The notes: generated by a model from the sequence alone, not told the origin. Shown: positions 53,260 to 62,669, numbered from the stretch's first letter. The stretch is DNA of 64,000 bases from Sulfuricurvum sp. (GCA_028710885.1 JAQTTG010000002.1:1-64000), one strand, 5' to 3'. Program-made: numbers and translations.

Positions 53260-53945
53260 TATCTGCCCCCCACCGCATCTTTAATTCGTCGAATAACCGA
53301 TTTATGAATCTGCGAAATTCTCGACTCTGTAATATTAACAATCTCACTTATCTCTTTAAGCGTCAACTCTTCAAAGTAATATAGCTGAATAATAATCTGT
53401 TCACGCTCATCAAAACTCATTAATACATCTTTTATAGCATCCAAAAGTTCTTCATATTCTAAACGTTCAAGCGGTCCACCCTCTTCAGGAGTTCCTAATT
53501 GATCATCAAGCGGCATAACCGTATAAATGTCCGATGCTATACGTGCCTCGTGAATTTTTTCTTGTTCTATCCCCAATATTTCTGCCAATTCTGCATTGCT
53601 AGGCTCATCATCATGGTCCGCCATATAACGCTCTATTGCATAATCAATCTCTTTGATCAATTTTCTGCTTGATCGACTCACAGTATCCAGTGAACGCAAA
53701 TAATCGAGCATCGCTCCATACACACGCGTTTTTGCATATCCCCAAAAAGAATCATTTTGGGCTTCATCATACCGCCGTGCCAGTTTCACCAGTTCTTCCG
53801 TTCCAATAGCACACAAATCCATATAATCAATCGAACTCGGAAGTCTCTCTTTCAAACGAAAAGACATCGCTTTTACCGCAGGAAGATATTGTATTGCTAA
53901 TTGATCTTCTCGATGTTTAAGCTCTTGCGAATAACCATTACTCAT
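53259..53945 (-). CDS. fliA: Flagellar sigma factor FliA (sigma-28)
   Basis: About 228 residues. Regions 2 (LPSSIDYMDLCAIGTEELVKLARR, FWGYAKTRVYGAMLDYLRSLD), 3 and 4 (LTLKEISEIVNITESRISQIHKSV) are all present. It directs late flagellar genes and is held by FlgM until hook completion. ATG 53945 overlaps the upstream gene end by 8 nt and gives an N-terminus like that of Campylobacter FliA. A sigma-28 element upstream (54310-54317) suggests autoregulation. Confidence 0.96.
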   Translation of the reverse strand: MSNGYSQELKHREDQLAIQYLPAVKAMSFRLKERLPSSIDYMDLCAIGTEELVKLARRYDEAQNDSFWGYAKTRVYGAMLDYLRSLDTVSRSSRKLIKEIDYAIERYMADHDDEPSNAELAEILGIEQEKIHEARIASDIYTVMPLDDQLGTPEEGGPLERLEYEELLDAIKDVLMSFDEREQIIIQLYYFEELTLKEISEIVNITESRISQIHKSVIRRIKDAVGGR

Positions 53946-54267
53946 GTGCTTGTTTCCGTTCGCTATCATCTAATAATTCGGATTTATGGATGTAAAATGC
54001 ATCAATGAACTGTTCGCGCTTGTTGATTTCACGGACAAAGAAATCAAGATTATGTTCATGAACCTGTTTTGGAAAAGTTTGCCCTTTAACTCCAAGAGTT
54101 TGAAAATACATAGCAACACACATATGGGCAAAAAGATAGAAAAAAGCACTAATTAGGATTACCAATCCCAAAAAATTCTCAGGAGACGTCGATTTTAATA
54201 TCCCAAAAACAATACCGATAAAAAAACCTTGTACTGTTAAAAAAGAGACAAAATTCGAAGCCCGCAT
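53938..54267 (-). CDS. Flagellar-operon membrane protein
   Basis: A 109-residue protein with two membrane segments (SFLTVQGFFIGIVFGIL and FLGLVILISAFFYLFAHMCVAMYF) and a charged C-terminus. It has the same place (flhG to fliA) as the uncharacterised Cj0062c-type gene of Campylobacter as I recall it. Its role is unknown, and position suggests a flagellar one. It is the first gene after the sigma-28 element. Confidence 0.82.
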   Translation of the reverse strand: MRASNFVSFLTVQGFFIGIVFGILKSTSPENFLGLVILISAFFYLFAHMCVAMYFQTLGVKGQTFPKQVHEHNLDFFVREINKREQFIDAFYIHKSELLDDSERKQAHE

Positions 54268-54309
54268 CTTTTCATTATCCTTACCTTCGGGGTATTAGCC
54301 AAAGTAGCC

Positions 54310-54317
54310 TTATCGGC
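54310..54317 (-). promoter_or_regulatory. Sigma-28 (FliA) -10 element
   Basis: GCCGATAA on the minus strand is an exact match to the FliA -10 consensus. It lies 43 nt before the start of the 109-residue membrane protein gene, which precedes fliA. The -35 side (TTCATATA at 11-nt spacing) is poor against TAAAGTTT. It would drive this gene, fliA, fliM and fliY. Confidence 0.5.
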
Positions 54318-54336
54318 AATTAATATACTATATGAA

Positions 54337-55209
54337 TTAAAAGTGTTCCATTAAACGCTTAAATAAACCGCCTAAACCACTCTCTTTGGGATCTACCAGC
54401 ACATTTCGTTCCAATTTTTTTGCAATCCGCTTAACAATCTGTTCTACTTCTGATGTCGGTGTAGCATTTGGAAAATCGCGTGAAAAAAGAGCTCTTTTTT
54501 TAACGCTGGAGGATATTTTAGAATCATTAGAAACTTGCCCTAAATAATTTAATTGTAAACCCCCTCCGATATTTGCCATGGCGACTTTATGAATTTTTTC
54601 AAATAACCCTTCAGCTTCTTTGGATGAACGGACCTGATTCATAACCACATTAATCTCATTTCGTAAACGTGAGGTAATTTTGATAGTCGCATATGCATCT
54701 GTAATAGCTGCAGGGTCTGGAACTGTTACAACAATTACATCATCACATGCACGTAAAAAGAGTTGAATATGTTCCCCGATTCCAGCCCCAGTATCAATAA
54801 GCATCACATCCAAATCATCCAAAACAGAGGCTTGATCCATAAATCGTTCGAATAATCCTCCGGATGCATATTTAAAAATCTCTTCTCCACTCTCTCCCGG
54901 AATCAAAACAAGATTTTTTTCAATTGGGACCAATATATCTTCAACTCTCGCTTCACCCTTTAGAACGTGTAAAATATTTTTTTGAATTTTAACGTTAAAC
55001 ATAACATCGAGATTGGCAAGACCGATATCAGCATCAAAAATTCCTACTTTAAGACCATATTTAGCCATTACGTAGGCCATATTTGAGCTAATAGTACTTT
55101 TCCCGACGCCCCCTTTACCGCTTGTTATAGCGATAAAACGAGTTTTTTTAGCCGCAGTTGTTCGGTTTTGATTAACAAGAGCTTCGAGTTTAGAAGCTTG
55201 ATGACTCAT
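54337..55209 (-). CDS. flhG: Flagellar number regulator FlhG
   Basis: A 290-residue MinD-like ATPase (also YlxH/FleN). The deviant Walker A is TSGKGGVGKSTISSNMA near residue 29, with FDADIGLANLDVMFN and LIDTGAGIGEH following. The C-terminal amphipathic helix that binds membrane is in GGLFKRLMEHF. It limits flagellar number with FlhF. It overlaps flhF by 4 nt (ATGA). Confidence 0.96.
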   Translation of the reverse strand: MSHQASKLEALVNQNRTTAAKKTRFIAITSGKGGVGKSTISSNMAYVMAKYGLKVGIFDADIGLANLDVMFNVKIQKNILHVLKGEARVEDILVPIEKNLVLIPGESGEEIFKYASGGLFERFMDQASVLDDLDVMLIDTGAGIGEHIQLFLRACDDVIVVTVPDPAAITDAYATIKITSRLRNEINVVMNQVRSSKEAEGLFEKIHKVAMANIGGGLQLNYLGQVSNDSKISSSVKKRALFSRDFPNATPTSEVEQIVKRIAKKLERNVLVDPKESGLGGLFKRLMEHF

Positions 55210-56468
55210 ACACCTTCACCTCTATTAAATCCATTCATCAGACATTCAACCAAAAAATCGCTGGTTGCTGCAACCAAATCTTCAGGTACTTCCTGTCCCA
55301 CTGAAAAATAACTGATCGGTACTTTAGTCTCATAAACTAATGAAAAAATATTCCCAAAACCTCTCGTCTCATCGAGTTTGGTGAACATCATCGTATCAAT
55401 CCCAAGCGGTGCGAAATTATCATATGTCGCTTTTAAATCTTCGTATTTAATTGAACTAGGCATTACCAAGACAACATCAACACTGTAGTCAGTATCATTG
55501 CCGCGCAAACACTCGTAAATTTTTTCGATTTTTCCTTTATCGTATGGAGAAGAGCCCATCGTGTCAATCAAAATATAATCACTGTAGCGTAATGCGTTTA
55601 AAGCACTTGAAAATTCGGGGGGGTCTACAACTGTCTCAATCCCAAGTTTCATCATCCGAGCATACTGCATCAGCTGTTCAACCGCTCCGATACGATAGGT
55701 ATCCAAAACAACCAATCCAACTTTATATTTTTTCTCCAAAAGATATGAAAAACGGGCGGCCAATTTAGCGATTGAGGTTGTTTTTCCAACTCCCGTAGGA
55801 CCAACGAGCATAATTACCCGCTTCCCACCGTTTTTCGGTGAAGTTTCGAGGCGAACCGGTATCATTTTCCGCATTAATACTTGAAAATAGCGCTTGACAG
55901 TTTCTGAACTTTCCCTCATTTTAGAGGGCATATGCTCTAATGTTAGCTGCATAATCTCATCAAGATGTTTTTGATCCATTCCACTTTGTTGGGCTAAACG
56001 GTATATCTCAGCAAATTCCGGTGGGATTGCTGCCTGAATTTTCGGAGACTTTTCAGACCAAAACATGTTTTGAATCAGCTTAACTTTATCTCCGAGTTTC
56101 TCGATTTCCTCTTTGATCCGCTTTAGATCTTCACTTTCTGCCGGAACTGTTTGACGAGGTGATCGTTCTTCTTCTGTCACTTCTGCAATTTTAGATATCT
56201 GCTTAGCTGCTTCGGAAATATTATACAAAACGTCACTGCTTTGCTGTGCCAAAGGACGTTGTTTAGTCAAAGGTTCTTGATATTTTTGTTTGATTTTAGG
56301 AGTAACATTTTCTTCAACACCGACGACAATTTCATACAACGCACTTTTTCCAAGTGATTTTTTTTGTAGCTCGCGAGTTTCGATCAGCATTGCCTCTTCG
56401 CCCACTTCCAATTGTGCTTTTTTAAGCGCTTCTGCAGGTGTGGCACCGCTAAATGTCAAGATTTTCAT
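55206..56468 (-). CDS. flhF: Flagellar placement GTPase FlhF
   Basis: A 420-residue SRP-type GTPase that places flagella. The B domain (1-135) begins MKILTFSGATPAEALKKA. The N domain follows, then the G domain with VGPTGVGKTTSIAKLAARF near residue 220, LDTYRIGAVEQL, IDTMGSSPYD and FTKLDETRGFG. In Campylobacterota FlhF is also needed for sigma-54-dependent flagellar genes. It overlaps folK by 20 nt. Confidence 0.96.
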   Translation of the reverse strand: MKILTFSGATPAEALKKAQLEVGEEAMLIETRELQKKSLGKSALYEIVVGVEENVTPKIKQKYQEPLTKQRPLAQQSSDVLYNISEAAKQISKIAEVTEEERSPRQTVPAESEDLKRIKEEIEKLGDKVKLIQNMFWSEKSPKIQAAIPPEFAEIYRLAQQSGMDQKHLDEIMQLTLEHMPSKMRESSETVKRYFQVLMRKMIPVRLETSPKNGGKRVIMLVGPTGVGKTTSIAKLAARFSYLLEKKYKVGLVVLDTYRIGAVEQLMQYARMMKLGIETVVDPPEFSSALNALRYSDYILIDTMGSSPYDKGKIEKIYECLRGNDTDYSVDVVLVMPSSIKYEDLKATYDNFAPLGIDTMMFTKLDETRGFGNIFSLVYETKVPISYFSVGQEVPEDLVAATSDFLVECLMNGFNRGEGV

Positions 56469-56973
56469 ATTGTCTCCGTACGCTCTGCTGAGCCAAACTT
56501 CCGAGCGGTATTGTCACACTAAGCCGTTCACTCCAATGAGGATGAGGAATAACTAACTCCTCATTTTGAATCGAGCGATTTGCAAAGAATATAATATCTA
56601 AATCCAACGTTCTCGGCGCATTCGGAAAACTCCGTTTACGCCCAAAACGTTTTTCAATACGCCATATCAGCCTAAGTAAAGCTTTTGGCTCCAGTGAAGT
56701 AGCAATTTCAATGACCGTATTGTCAAAATAATTTTGTTCTGTAAATCCAAAAGGGGGATTGCGAAGAATCACACCGCTTTGAACCCTGCACAACTGAGGT
56801 AATTTTCCGAGATATACCCACAATCGGTTCATCCGTCGGCGTGTATCTCCAACGTTTCCACCAACTCCGAGGAGAACACGATAGCGATATCCATGAATCG
56901 AACGAAATTTTTTAGGGAAATTACGATCTACATAAATGCGATGTCGATCATCCAATATACGACAAAGCGGCAT
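56449..56973 (-). CDS. folK: Hydroxymethyl-dihydropterin pyrophosphokinase
   Basis: A 174-residue folate enzyme. VLLGVGGNVGDTRRRMNRLW is the HPPK start, and RTLDLDIIFFANRSI carries the metal-binding Asp pair. The N-terminal 30 residues are an extension over E. coli FolK (159). It starts 3 nt after aroQ and ends inside the flhF start, an arrangement shared with Campylobacter. Confidence 0.94.
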   Translation of the reverse strand: MPLCRILDDRHRIYVDRNFPKKFRSIHGYRYRVLLGVGGNVGDTRRRMNRLWVYLGKLPQLCRVQSGVILRNPPFGFTEQNYFDNTVIEIATSLEPKALLRLIWRIEKRFGRKRSFPNAPRTLDLDIIFFANRSIQNEELVIPHPHWSERLSVTIPLGSLAQQSVRRQYENLDI

Positions 56974-56976
56974 ATT

Positions 56977-57453
56977 TTACTCTTCTTCAGCACCTTGCTG
57001 CGCTTGTATCATTGCTTGAATTTCACTGAGAATTTGCATCATCCCTACCATCGCCAAATGGTATCCAAACGGTCCAAATCCAATGACCGAAGATGTACAT
57101 ACCGGAGCCGTCATACTTTTTTGACGAAATTCTTCACGGCGGTAGATATTGCTGATATGAACTTCAATTGTCGGAAGGTTCACCGCGCTGATTGCATCAC
57201 GAATCGCGATAGAGGTATGCGTGTATGCCGCAGGATTGATAATGATCCCGTCCGCATCACCATAACACTCTTGGATACGATCAACGATTTCTCCCTCAAG
57301 GTTGCTTTGATAAAACTCGATCTCAATCCCATTTTGGGTAGCGACCTCTTTCATTTGAGCATGAATCTGCTCCAAACGCATCGGCCCGTATACTTGTTGT
57401 TCTCGAACGCCTAACATATTGAGATTTGGCCCTTGGATTACTACTATTTTCAT
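56977..57453 (-). CDS. aroQ: Type II 3-dehydroquinase
   Basis: A 158-residue shikimate pathway enzyme. It has [18 protein letters not shown] with the catalytic Tyr, [17 protein letters not shown] and [18 protein letters not shown] Glu-rich tail ends the protein. TATAAT boxes lie at 57486-57491 and 57503-57508 on the same strand, so this gene heads the aroQ-folK-flhF-flhG transcript. Confidence 0.97.
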   Translation of the reverse strand: MKIVVIQGPNLNMLGVREQQVYGPMRLEQIHAQMKEVATQNGIEIEFYQSNLEGEIVDRIQECYGDADGIIINPAAYTHTSIAIRDAISAVNLPTIEVHISNIYRREEFRQKSMTAPVCTSSVIGFGPFGYHLAMVGMMQILSEIQAMIQAQQGAEEE

Positions 57454-57485
57454 TGATTAAACCTTGATTTCTGTTTTAAGGGTAG

Positions 57486-57508
57486 ATTATAAGAGGTTCT
57501 ATATTATA
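57486..57508 (-). promoter_or_regulatory. Tandem -10 boxes before aroQ
   Basis: TATAAT occurs twice on the minus strand (57486-57491 and 57503-57508), 32 and 49 nt before the aroQ ATG. No -35 is seen. This is the likely housekeeping promoter of the early flagellar genes flhF and flhG. Confidence 0.5.
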
Positions 57509-57575
57509 AGCAACTAAATCGGTTTAATCTTGGAAAAAAAATTCTCTTCTAAAGGGAGACTTTTGCTCCTTTCGC

Positions 57576-57581
57576 TATACT
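57576..57581 (+). promoter_or_regulatory. -10 box of the deaminase gene
   Basis: TATACT, 33 nt before the GTG start at 57615, with AAAGG at 57604-57608 as ribosome site. No -35 is seen. Confidence 0.45.
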
Positions 57582-57614
57582 TTATCTTTTAAAATTATGA
57601 TGTAAAGGCACTCA

Positions 57615-58826
57615 GTGCAAATCCTCCTATGTGACACTATTTTTACCAACGAAACCATTCTTCGCAATCATGGTATCGTATTTGACAAAACTATTTTGGA
57701 AGTCACCTCAAACGATAATCTACGTTCCCGTTACGGTGAACAATGTGTTGAACTGGGTGAGGGTTCCGTTATCCTTCCGGGGCTTATCAATTCCCATGTT
57801 CATCTAGAGTTCAGCGCCAACCGTTCTACCCTAACCTATGGTGAGTTTATGCCATGGCTTTCCAGCGTAATCGCCAATCGTGATGATCTAATTCACGAAT
57901 GTGAAGAGACATGTATGAATCAGGCAATCAACATGATGCTTGAGAATGGTATCACTGCATTTGGAGCAGTAAGCTCATATGGATTTGACTTAGACTCTTG
58001 TGCAAATGCACCTCAGAAGGTAATCTATTTCAATGAACTAATCGGTTCTGACCCGATTATGGCAGATGCACTTTATGCCAATTTTCAAGAGCGGCTTTTT
58101 GCTTCACAGCAAATAAGTCGTGAAGGGTTTTACCCCTCAATAGCAATCCATTCACCCTATTCCGTCCATAGGATATTGATCAAAAAAGCTCTTGCTTATG
58201 CAAAAACTCATTCACTACGAACTACAGCACACCTGCTTGAGAGTCCTGCTGAACGACAATGGCTAGATCATAATGAGGGTGACTTCAAACCTTTTTTCAC
58301 TAATTTCCTAAAACAGACTCAAGCTGCTAATACAGCAAAAGAATTTTTGAGCTACTTTAACGAAGTCCCTACCCTCTTTACCCATGCTGTACAAATCAAT
58401 AAAGACGAATTATCAGTTATTCACGAAGGGGGACACTCTATTATCCACTGTCCTATTTCTAATCGTCTTCTCGGCAACGGGGCACTTGATCTGGAAGCTT
58501 TGAATCAACAAAACATTCACTGGCTATGCGGCACGGACGGTTTAAGTTCTAATTACACTTTAAACCTTTTTGAAGAGATGAAATCTGCATTTTTTATGCA
58601 CCACAAACGTGATTTACTCCCTTTTGCCTATGAACTTTGGCAAAGTGTCACAAAAAATGCCGCAGAGGCATTAGGGCTCAATTGTGGTACAATCGCACCT
58701 AATTACGATGCTGATATTGTCGTAACAAGGGTGGATTACCCTATTAACGAACAACTGCCGATCCATCTGATCGTCCAACCACACCATATTGAATCGGTCT
58801 ATATACAAGGGGAAAAAGTCAAATGA
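57615..58826 (+). CDS. mqnF: Aminodeoxyfutalosine deaminase
   Basis: A 403-residue metal-dependent amidohydrolase. Metal ligands are in LPGLINSHVHLEF, the TTAHLLESPAE His, FTHAVQ and GTDGLSSN. It resembles the epsilonproteobacterial (Nis0429-like) enzymes that deaminate 6-aminodeoxyfutalosine in futalosine-type menaquinone synthesis; a chlorohydrolase-like relative is the alternative. menG on the other strand at 60940 fits menaquinone use. The start is GTG with AAAGG 6 nt upstream. It overlaps sppA by 4 nt. Confidence 0.82.
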   Translation: MQILLCDTIFTNETILRNHGIVFDKTILEVTSNDNLRSRYGEQCVELGEGSVILPGLINSHVHLEFSANRSTLTYGEFMPWLSSVIANRDDLIHECEETCMNQAINMMLENGITAFGAVSSYGFDLDSCANAPQKVIYFNELIGSDPIMADALYANFQERLFASQQISREGFYPSIAIHSPYSVHRILIKKALAYAKTHSLRTTAHLLESPAERQWLDHNEGDFKPFFTNFLKQTQAANTAKEFLSYFNEVPTLFTHAVQINKDELSVIHEGGHSIIHCPISNRLLGNGALDLEALNQQNIHWLCGTDGLSSNYTLNLFEEMKSAFFMHHKRDLLPFAYELWQSVTKNAAEALGLNCGTIAPNYDADIVVTRVDYPINEQLPIHLIVQPHHIESVYIQGEKVK

Positions 58827-59695
58827 TAAACTGGATCAAAAAAATCGGCTCTTGCATGGCACGCGGACTTGCATTTATTCAATCCCATTTTAAAGCAACT
58901 GTATTAGTGCTAATCATCTTTTGGCTGTTTCTCCCCTCTGGAGAAGAAGGCATTAATTCTCACAATCTCGAAAAAATCACCCTCAACGGCCCTATTCTAG
59001 ATGCAACATCAATTGTCACTCAAATCGATGAAGCACGTGAAAACAAAGATGTAAAAGGGGTACTTTTTAGCATCGACTCACCCGGCGGCGCGGTTGCCCC
59101 ATCGGTTGAAATCGCTTATGCCATCAAACGTCTATCTGAGACCAAACCAACCGTCGTTTATGCGGCGGGGATTATGGCGAGCGGCGGATATTATTCCGGT
59201 ATTTGGGGAAATGAGATCATTGCCAATCCCGGCAGCATGATCGGTTCTATCGGTGTCATCATGGAAGGTGCAGATATTTCAGGACTCATGGAAAAAGTAG
59301 GGGTAAAAACCCAAGTCGTCCATGCCGGAACCTACAAACAAGTGGGGACATTCGATCGTCCTTGGAGTGCGGTAGAACGTGCAGAGCTTGATAAAGTGAT
59401 CAACGGAACGTACACGATGTTTGTCAGTGATGTAGCTAAAGCACGCAACCTTGATCCAAAACGTAGCGTTGATTATGCCGATGCTCATATTTTTACAGCC
59501 GAACAAGCAAAAAAAGTGGGATTGATTGATAGCATCGGAGTCGAATTTGATGCGAAAAAACGGGTTGAAGAACTCACCAAAGTAAGTGATCCGGTTTGGA
59601 ACAAAGAAGATCCGATGGACAAGTTTTTCAAACGATTCGCGGCAGAGGGTATGAGCTTAGCTCACATGTACTTCCCGCCGGTTACATTGAAGTAA
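58823..59695 (+). CDS. sppA: Signal peptide peptidase SppA
   Basis: A 290-residue inner membrane Ser/Lys protease. One membrane segment (TVLVLIIFWLFLP, near residue 35) is followed by the ClpP-like fold: SIDSPGGAVAPSVE, the nucleophile Ser in AAGIMASGGYYSG, and the general-base Lys in TYKQVGTFDRPWS. It is the short form, about half of E. coli SppA. It degrades left-over signal peptides. The 3' end overlaps convergent xseA by 14 nt. Confidence 0.95.
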   Translation: MINWIKKIGSCMARGLAFIQSHFKATVLVLIIFWLFLPSGEEGINSHNLEKITLNGPILDATSIVTQIDEARENKDVKGVLFSIDSPGGAVAPSVEIAYAIKRLSETKPTVVYAAGIMASGGYYSGIWGNEIIANPGSMIGSIGVIMEGADISGLMEKVGVKTQVVHAGTYKQVGTFDRPWSAVERAELDKVINGTYTMFVSDVAKARNLDPKRSVDYADAHIFTAEQAKKVGLIDSIGVEFDAKKRVEELTKVSDPVWNKEDPMDKFFKRFAAEGMSLAHMYFPPVTLK

Positions 59696-60935
59696 CTTCT
59701 ACTACCTCAGAGCGGACAACTCTCCGCTCGTTCATCGCTTCAAAACGATCTCCAACACTAAGTGCATCCAAATCAATCACTTTCCCATCACGAGCAATCT
59801 GTGCAAATCCGCTTTTGTTTTTGTTTTTTGGATGGTTCGCACTGTAGCCCTCAGTGAGCTGTGTAATCATAAATCGTTTCTGTCGCACTATCGATTCGAT
59901 ACTTTGGTTCAATTGTTCCATTAACGGTGAGAGTTCCCGACGGCTTTGTTCCAACCTCTGCATCATTTGCCGATTAAGACGCTCTCTTAGCTCTTTAATC
60001 GCCTCTTGCTGTACTTGGAGACGATGTTCTACTCCGTGACGTTTAAACGCCTCTTGCATCGATATGAGCTGTTCTCGTTTGCGCTCAAGACGCTGAGAAA
60101 TCATCCCATAGGCACTGGTACGGATTTCATCAATGCTTTGCGTTAGTTCGTTTTGATCGGGGAGAAGCATCTGCATCGCCGCACTCGGTGTCGGTGCGCG
60201 CATATCTGCGACGTAATCGCTGATAACCCAGTCGATCTCATGCCCGACAGCTGACATCGTAGGAGTGTTCATCGCAAAAATCGCATCGGCGACGATCTCT
60301 TCGTTAAACGGCCATAAATCCTCGATACTTCCGCCGCCGCGACCGACAACGACGGCATCTGCACCCAATGTATCGGCAGTGCGCAACGCATCGGCGATCT
60401 GAGGTGCGGCACTTTGTCCCTGTACCAATACATCCAATACGACGAGTTTTACCAACGGCCAGCGATGAGAGGCAACTCTCTGCATATCCTGCAACGCTGC
60501 CCCCGTCGCGGAGGTGACCAAAACGATGGTTTGGGGAAATTTCGGAAAGCTTTTTTTGTGGGTCGGATCAAAATACCCTTTGGCTTCGAGACGAAGTTTG
60601 AGCTGTTCGAACGCCACCGCCAAAGCACCCGCACCGTAAGGCTCGGCACTAAAAGCGTTGATCTGATATTCGCCGCGCGGTTTATAGAGGCTGAGTGCGC
60701 CGTGCAAGATGATATGCGCCCCCTCTTCGAGGGAAAACTTCAAACGTGCGGCATTGCCCTTGAACATCACACATTTGATGGCGGAATCATTGTCTTTGAG
60801 GGTGAAATAGATATGACCGCTGCCGTGTTTGGTGACGCGGGAGAGTTCCCCCTCGACACTGACAAATTCAAAAGAGGTTTCGAGAAGTGTCTTGATCTGC
60901 TCATTTAACGAGGAGACACTAAGTGTTGTCGCCAT
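59682..60935 (-). CDS. xseA: Exonuclease VII large subunit
   Basis: A 417-residue single-strand DNA nuclease subunit. The OB fold (about 5-100) has VEGELSRVTKHGSGHIYFTLKD-type sequence. The catalytic core has VTSATGAALQDM, VVVGRGGGSIEDLWPFNEE and SAVGHEIDWVISDYVADMRAPTPSAA, and a long coiled coil precedes the C-terminus. The partner xseB is not in the window. It starts 4 nt after menG. Confidence 0.96.
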   Translation of the reverse strand: MATTLSVSSLNEQIKTLLETSFEFVSVEGELSRVTKHGSGHIYFTLKDNDSAIKCVMFKGNAARLKFSLEEGAHIILHGALSLYKPRGEYQINAFSAEPYGAGALAVAFEQLKLRLEAKGYFDPTHKKSFPKFPQTIVLVTSATGAALQDMQRVASHRWPLVKLVVLDVLVQGQSAAPQIADALRTADTLGADAVVVGRGGGSIEDLWPFNEEIVADAIFAMNTPTMSAVGHEIDWVISDYVADMRAPTPSAAMQMLLPDQNELTQSIDEIRTSAYGMISQRLERKREQLISMQEAFKRHGVEHRLQVQQEAIKELRERLNRQMMQRLEQSRRELSPLMEQLNQSIESIVRQKRFMITQLTEGYSANHPKNKNKSGFAQIARDGKVIDLDALSVGDRFEAMNERRVVRSEVVEVTSM

Positions 60936-60939
60936 TAGC

Positions 60940-61650
60940 TTACTTTTTACGGGCGATCATCAAGGTTGAAATATCCATCGAAAAGCTTTTGGTGTAGAGC
61001 ATCTCAAATCCTGCCGCTTCGAGTTCAGCTTTCATTTTCGCCACCGTCAAAAATCCCTCGATAGAGTCTGGGAGGTAGCGGTACGCTTCGTAGTTGTTGG
61101 AGATTAATCCGCCGATGCGCGGGAGGACGTTATTCATGTACCAATCCCGTACTTTTCCGAGCAGTGAGGGATTTTCATTTTTCATAAATTCGAGGATGAC
61201 AACCAATCCGCCGGATTTCAGGACACGGTTAAATTCGCGCAATCCCGCTTCACGTTCCACAACGTTACGGATACCGTACGAAATACTAATGATGTCGGCT
61301 GTCGTATCAGGCTTTGGAAGTTCCGTTGCAGGGGCAATATGAAATGTCATTTCCGGAAATTTTTCTCGACCGACGCCGACCATCCCCTCGGAGGGATCAA
61401 CTCCTACGATCTCATCCACCGCAATCTCCGCTTTATCAGCGCGACGTTTCCAGTATCCCATCATATCGCCCGTACCGCACGCGACATCGACGATAGAATT
61501 GAGATTTTTTGTGTTGCAGTATCCATAGGCTAAATCACACGCTTTGCGACGCCAAAAGGTATCGACACCCATACTCAAAACACGGTTAGCTCGATCGTAC
61601 GTCGGAGCTATATCGTTAAACATGGAGACAATTTTTTCTTGACGGGTCAT
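60940..61650 (-). CDS. menG: Demethylmenaquinone methyltransferase
   Basis: About 236 residues of the UbiE/MenG family, catalysing the last step of menaquinone synthesis. The SAM site is VDVACGTGDMMGYW, preceded by FNDIAPTYDRANRVLSMG and followed by YGIRNVVEREAGLREFNRVLK. I chose ATG 61650, with AGGAA about 6 nt upstream and past the ribD stop codon; the longer frame overlaps ribD. Campylobacterota use menaquinone, not ubiquinone, hence menG. Confidence 0.95.
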   Translation of the reverse strand: MTRQEKIVSMFNDIAPTYDRANRVLSMGVDTFWRRKACDLAYGYCNTKNLNSIVDVACGTGDMMGYWKRRADKAEIAVDEIVGVDPSEGMVGVGREKFPEMTFHIAPATELPKPDTTADIISISYGIRNVVEREAGLREFNRVLKSGGLVVILEFMKNENPSLLGKVRDWYMNNVLPRIGGLISNNYEAYRYLPDSIEGFLTVAKMKAELEAAGFEMLYTKSFSMDISTLMIARKK

Positions 61651-61658
61651 GGTGATTC

Positions 61659-62669
61659 CTATTTCTTTTTCATCCAAAGGATAATATCTTCGTGGATTTT
61701 AGCGTGCACTACCTCAAAATCCTCTTGTATGATCCCGAGAGTTTGTGTTCCGCCACCGATTTTGGGAGCAATGTAACTCAAATACCAATCACACACCTCG
61801 CGTGATGCGTCCATCATCGCCGCGCCCCCCTCGATCATCACCAGTTTATACTCACTGATTTTCTCGAAATTCGAAGCGATAAAAACTTCACGATTCGCTA
61901 CAGTAAAAAGGGGGATGTTCCGATCAAAATCAGCCGTTTTGGAATATATCAAAACATCGGGGGCTTTGCCATTCACCAGCCGTGCATCAAGTGTCGGACG
62001 GTCAATGCGTACCGTATTGCCGCCGATGACGATCAGATCACACCGATCACGCAAAGCGTGGACATGTTCACGAGAAGAGGCTGAGCTGATTGTTCCCTTA
62101 TCGATTGTCCCGTCCAACCGCTGTGCCCATTTGAAAAACACAAAAGGGTCATTCTGCCACCGTACAAACGGTTCCAACAGTTTTTTCCCCTCCTCTTCCA
62201 TCACACCAAACGTACATTTGATCCCCGCGTCTTCGAGGATTTTCCCGCCGTTTGCGGCGGTAGGATTTGGGTCATTACACGCAATAAAAAGTTCTTTGAG
62301 TCCTAAATCACGGATGAGCAGAGCGCATGAGGGGGTTTTTCCACTGTGAGAGCACGGCTCCAGTGTTACCGCCATCAATACCGTGTGAAAAATGCCGTTA
62401 TGATGTACTCTGAGGTAGTCGTGGATAGCATGTGCATCATCACACTCAGAGATACTCTCATCACCGCTGAGGAGGGTATAGGCATCACGCAAGGCGTACA
62501 CCTCCGCATGAGGGCCACCCGCGATTTTATGCGTACCGTGCGCGAGGATTACACCATTTTCTAAGAGACAGACGGCACCGACAGCGGGATTGGGAAAAGT
62601 GAGAAGTTGATACTCCCACGCAGAGGAGAGCGCAAGCGTCATAGCATGGGAGGATATTGAGGGTTTCAT
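61659..62669 (-). CDS. ribD: Riboflavin deaminase/reductase RibD
   Basis: About 336 residues. The N-terminal zinc deaminase has GGPHAEVYALRDA and VTLEPCSHSGKTPSCALLI. The C-terminal reductase carries VIGGNTVRIDRPTLDARLV and a short NADPH domain. The deaminase has an insert of roughly 35 residues before the PCSHSG motif (SGDESISECDDAHAIHDYL). ATG 62669 shares one base with the rimP stop (TAATG). Confidence 0.93.
   Translation of the reverse strand: MKPSISSHAMTLALSSAWEYQLLTFPNPAVGAVCLLENGVILAHGTHKIAGGPHAEVYALRDAYTLLSGDESISECDDAHAIHDYLRVHHNGIFHTVLMAVTLEPCSHSGKTPSCALLIRDLGLKELFIACNDPNPTAANGGKILEDAGIKCTFGVMEEEGKKLLEPFVRWQNDPFVFFKWAQRLDGTIDKGTISSASSREHVHALRDRCDLIVIGGNTVRIDRPTLDARLVNGKAPDVLIYSKTADFDRNIPLFTVANREVFIASNFEKISEYKLVMIEGGAAMMDASREVCDWYLSYIAPKIGGGTQTLGIIQEDFEVVHAKIHEDIILWMKKK

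Noticed and set aside
56893-57414. A 173-codon plus-strand frame antisense to folK and aroQ
   Set aside because: It spans two real, oppositely coded genes and has no sign of its own selection.
57541-57570. AAAGGGAG/CTCCTTT hairpin before the deaminase promoter
   Set aside because: It needs a bulge and lies upstream of the -10 box, so it is probably chance.
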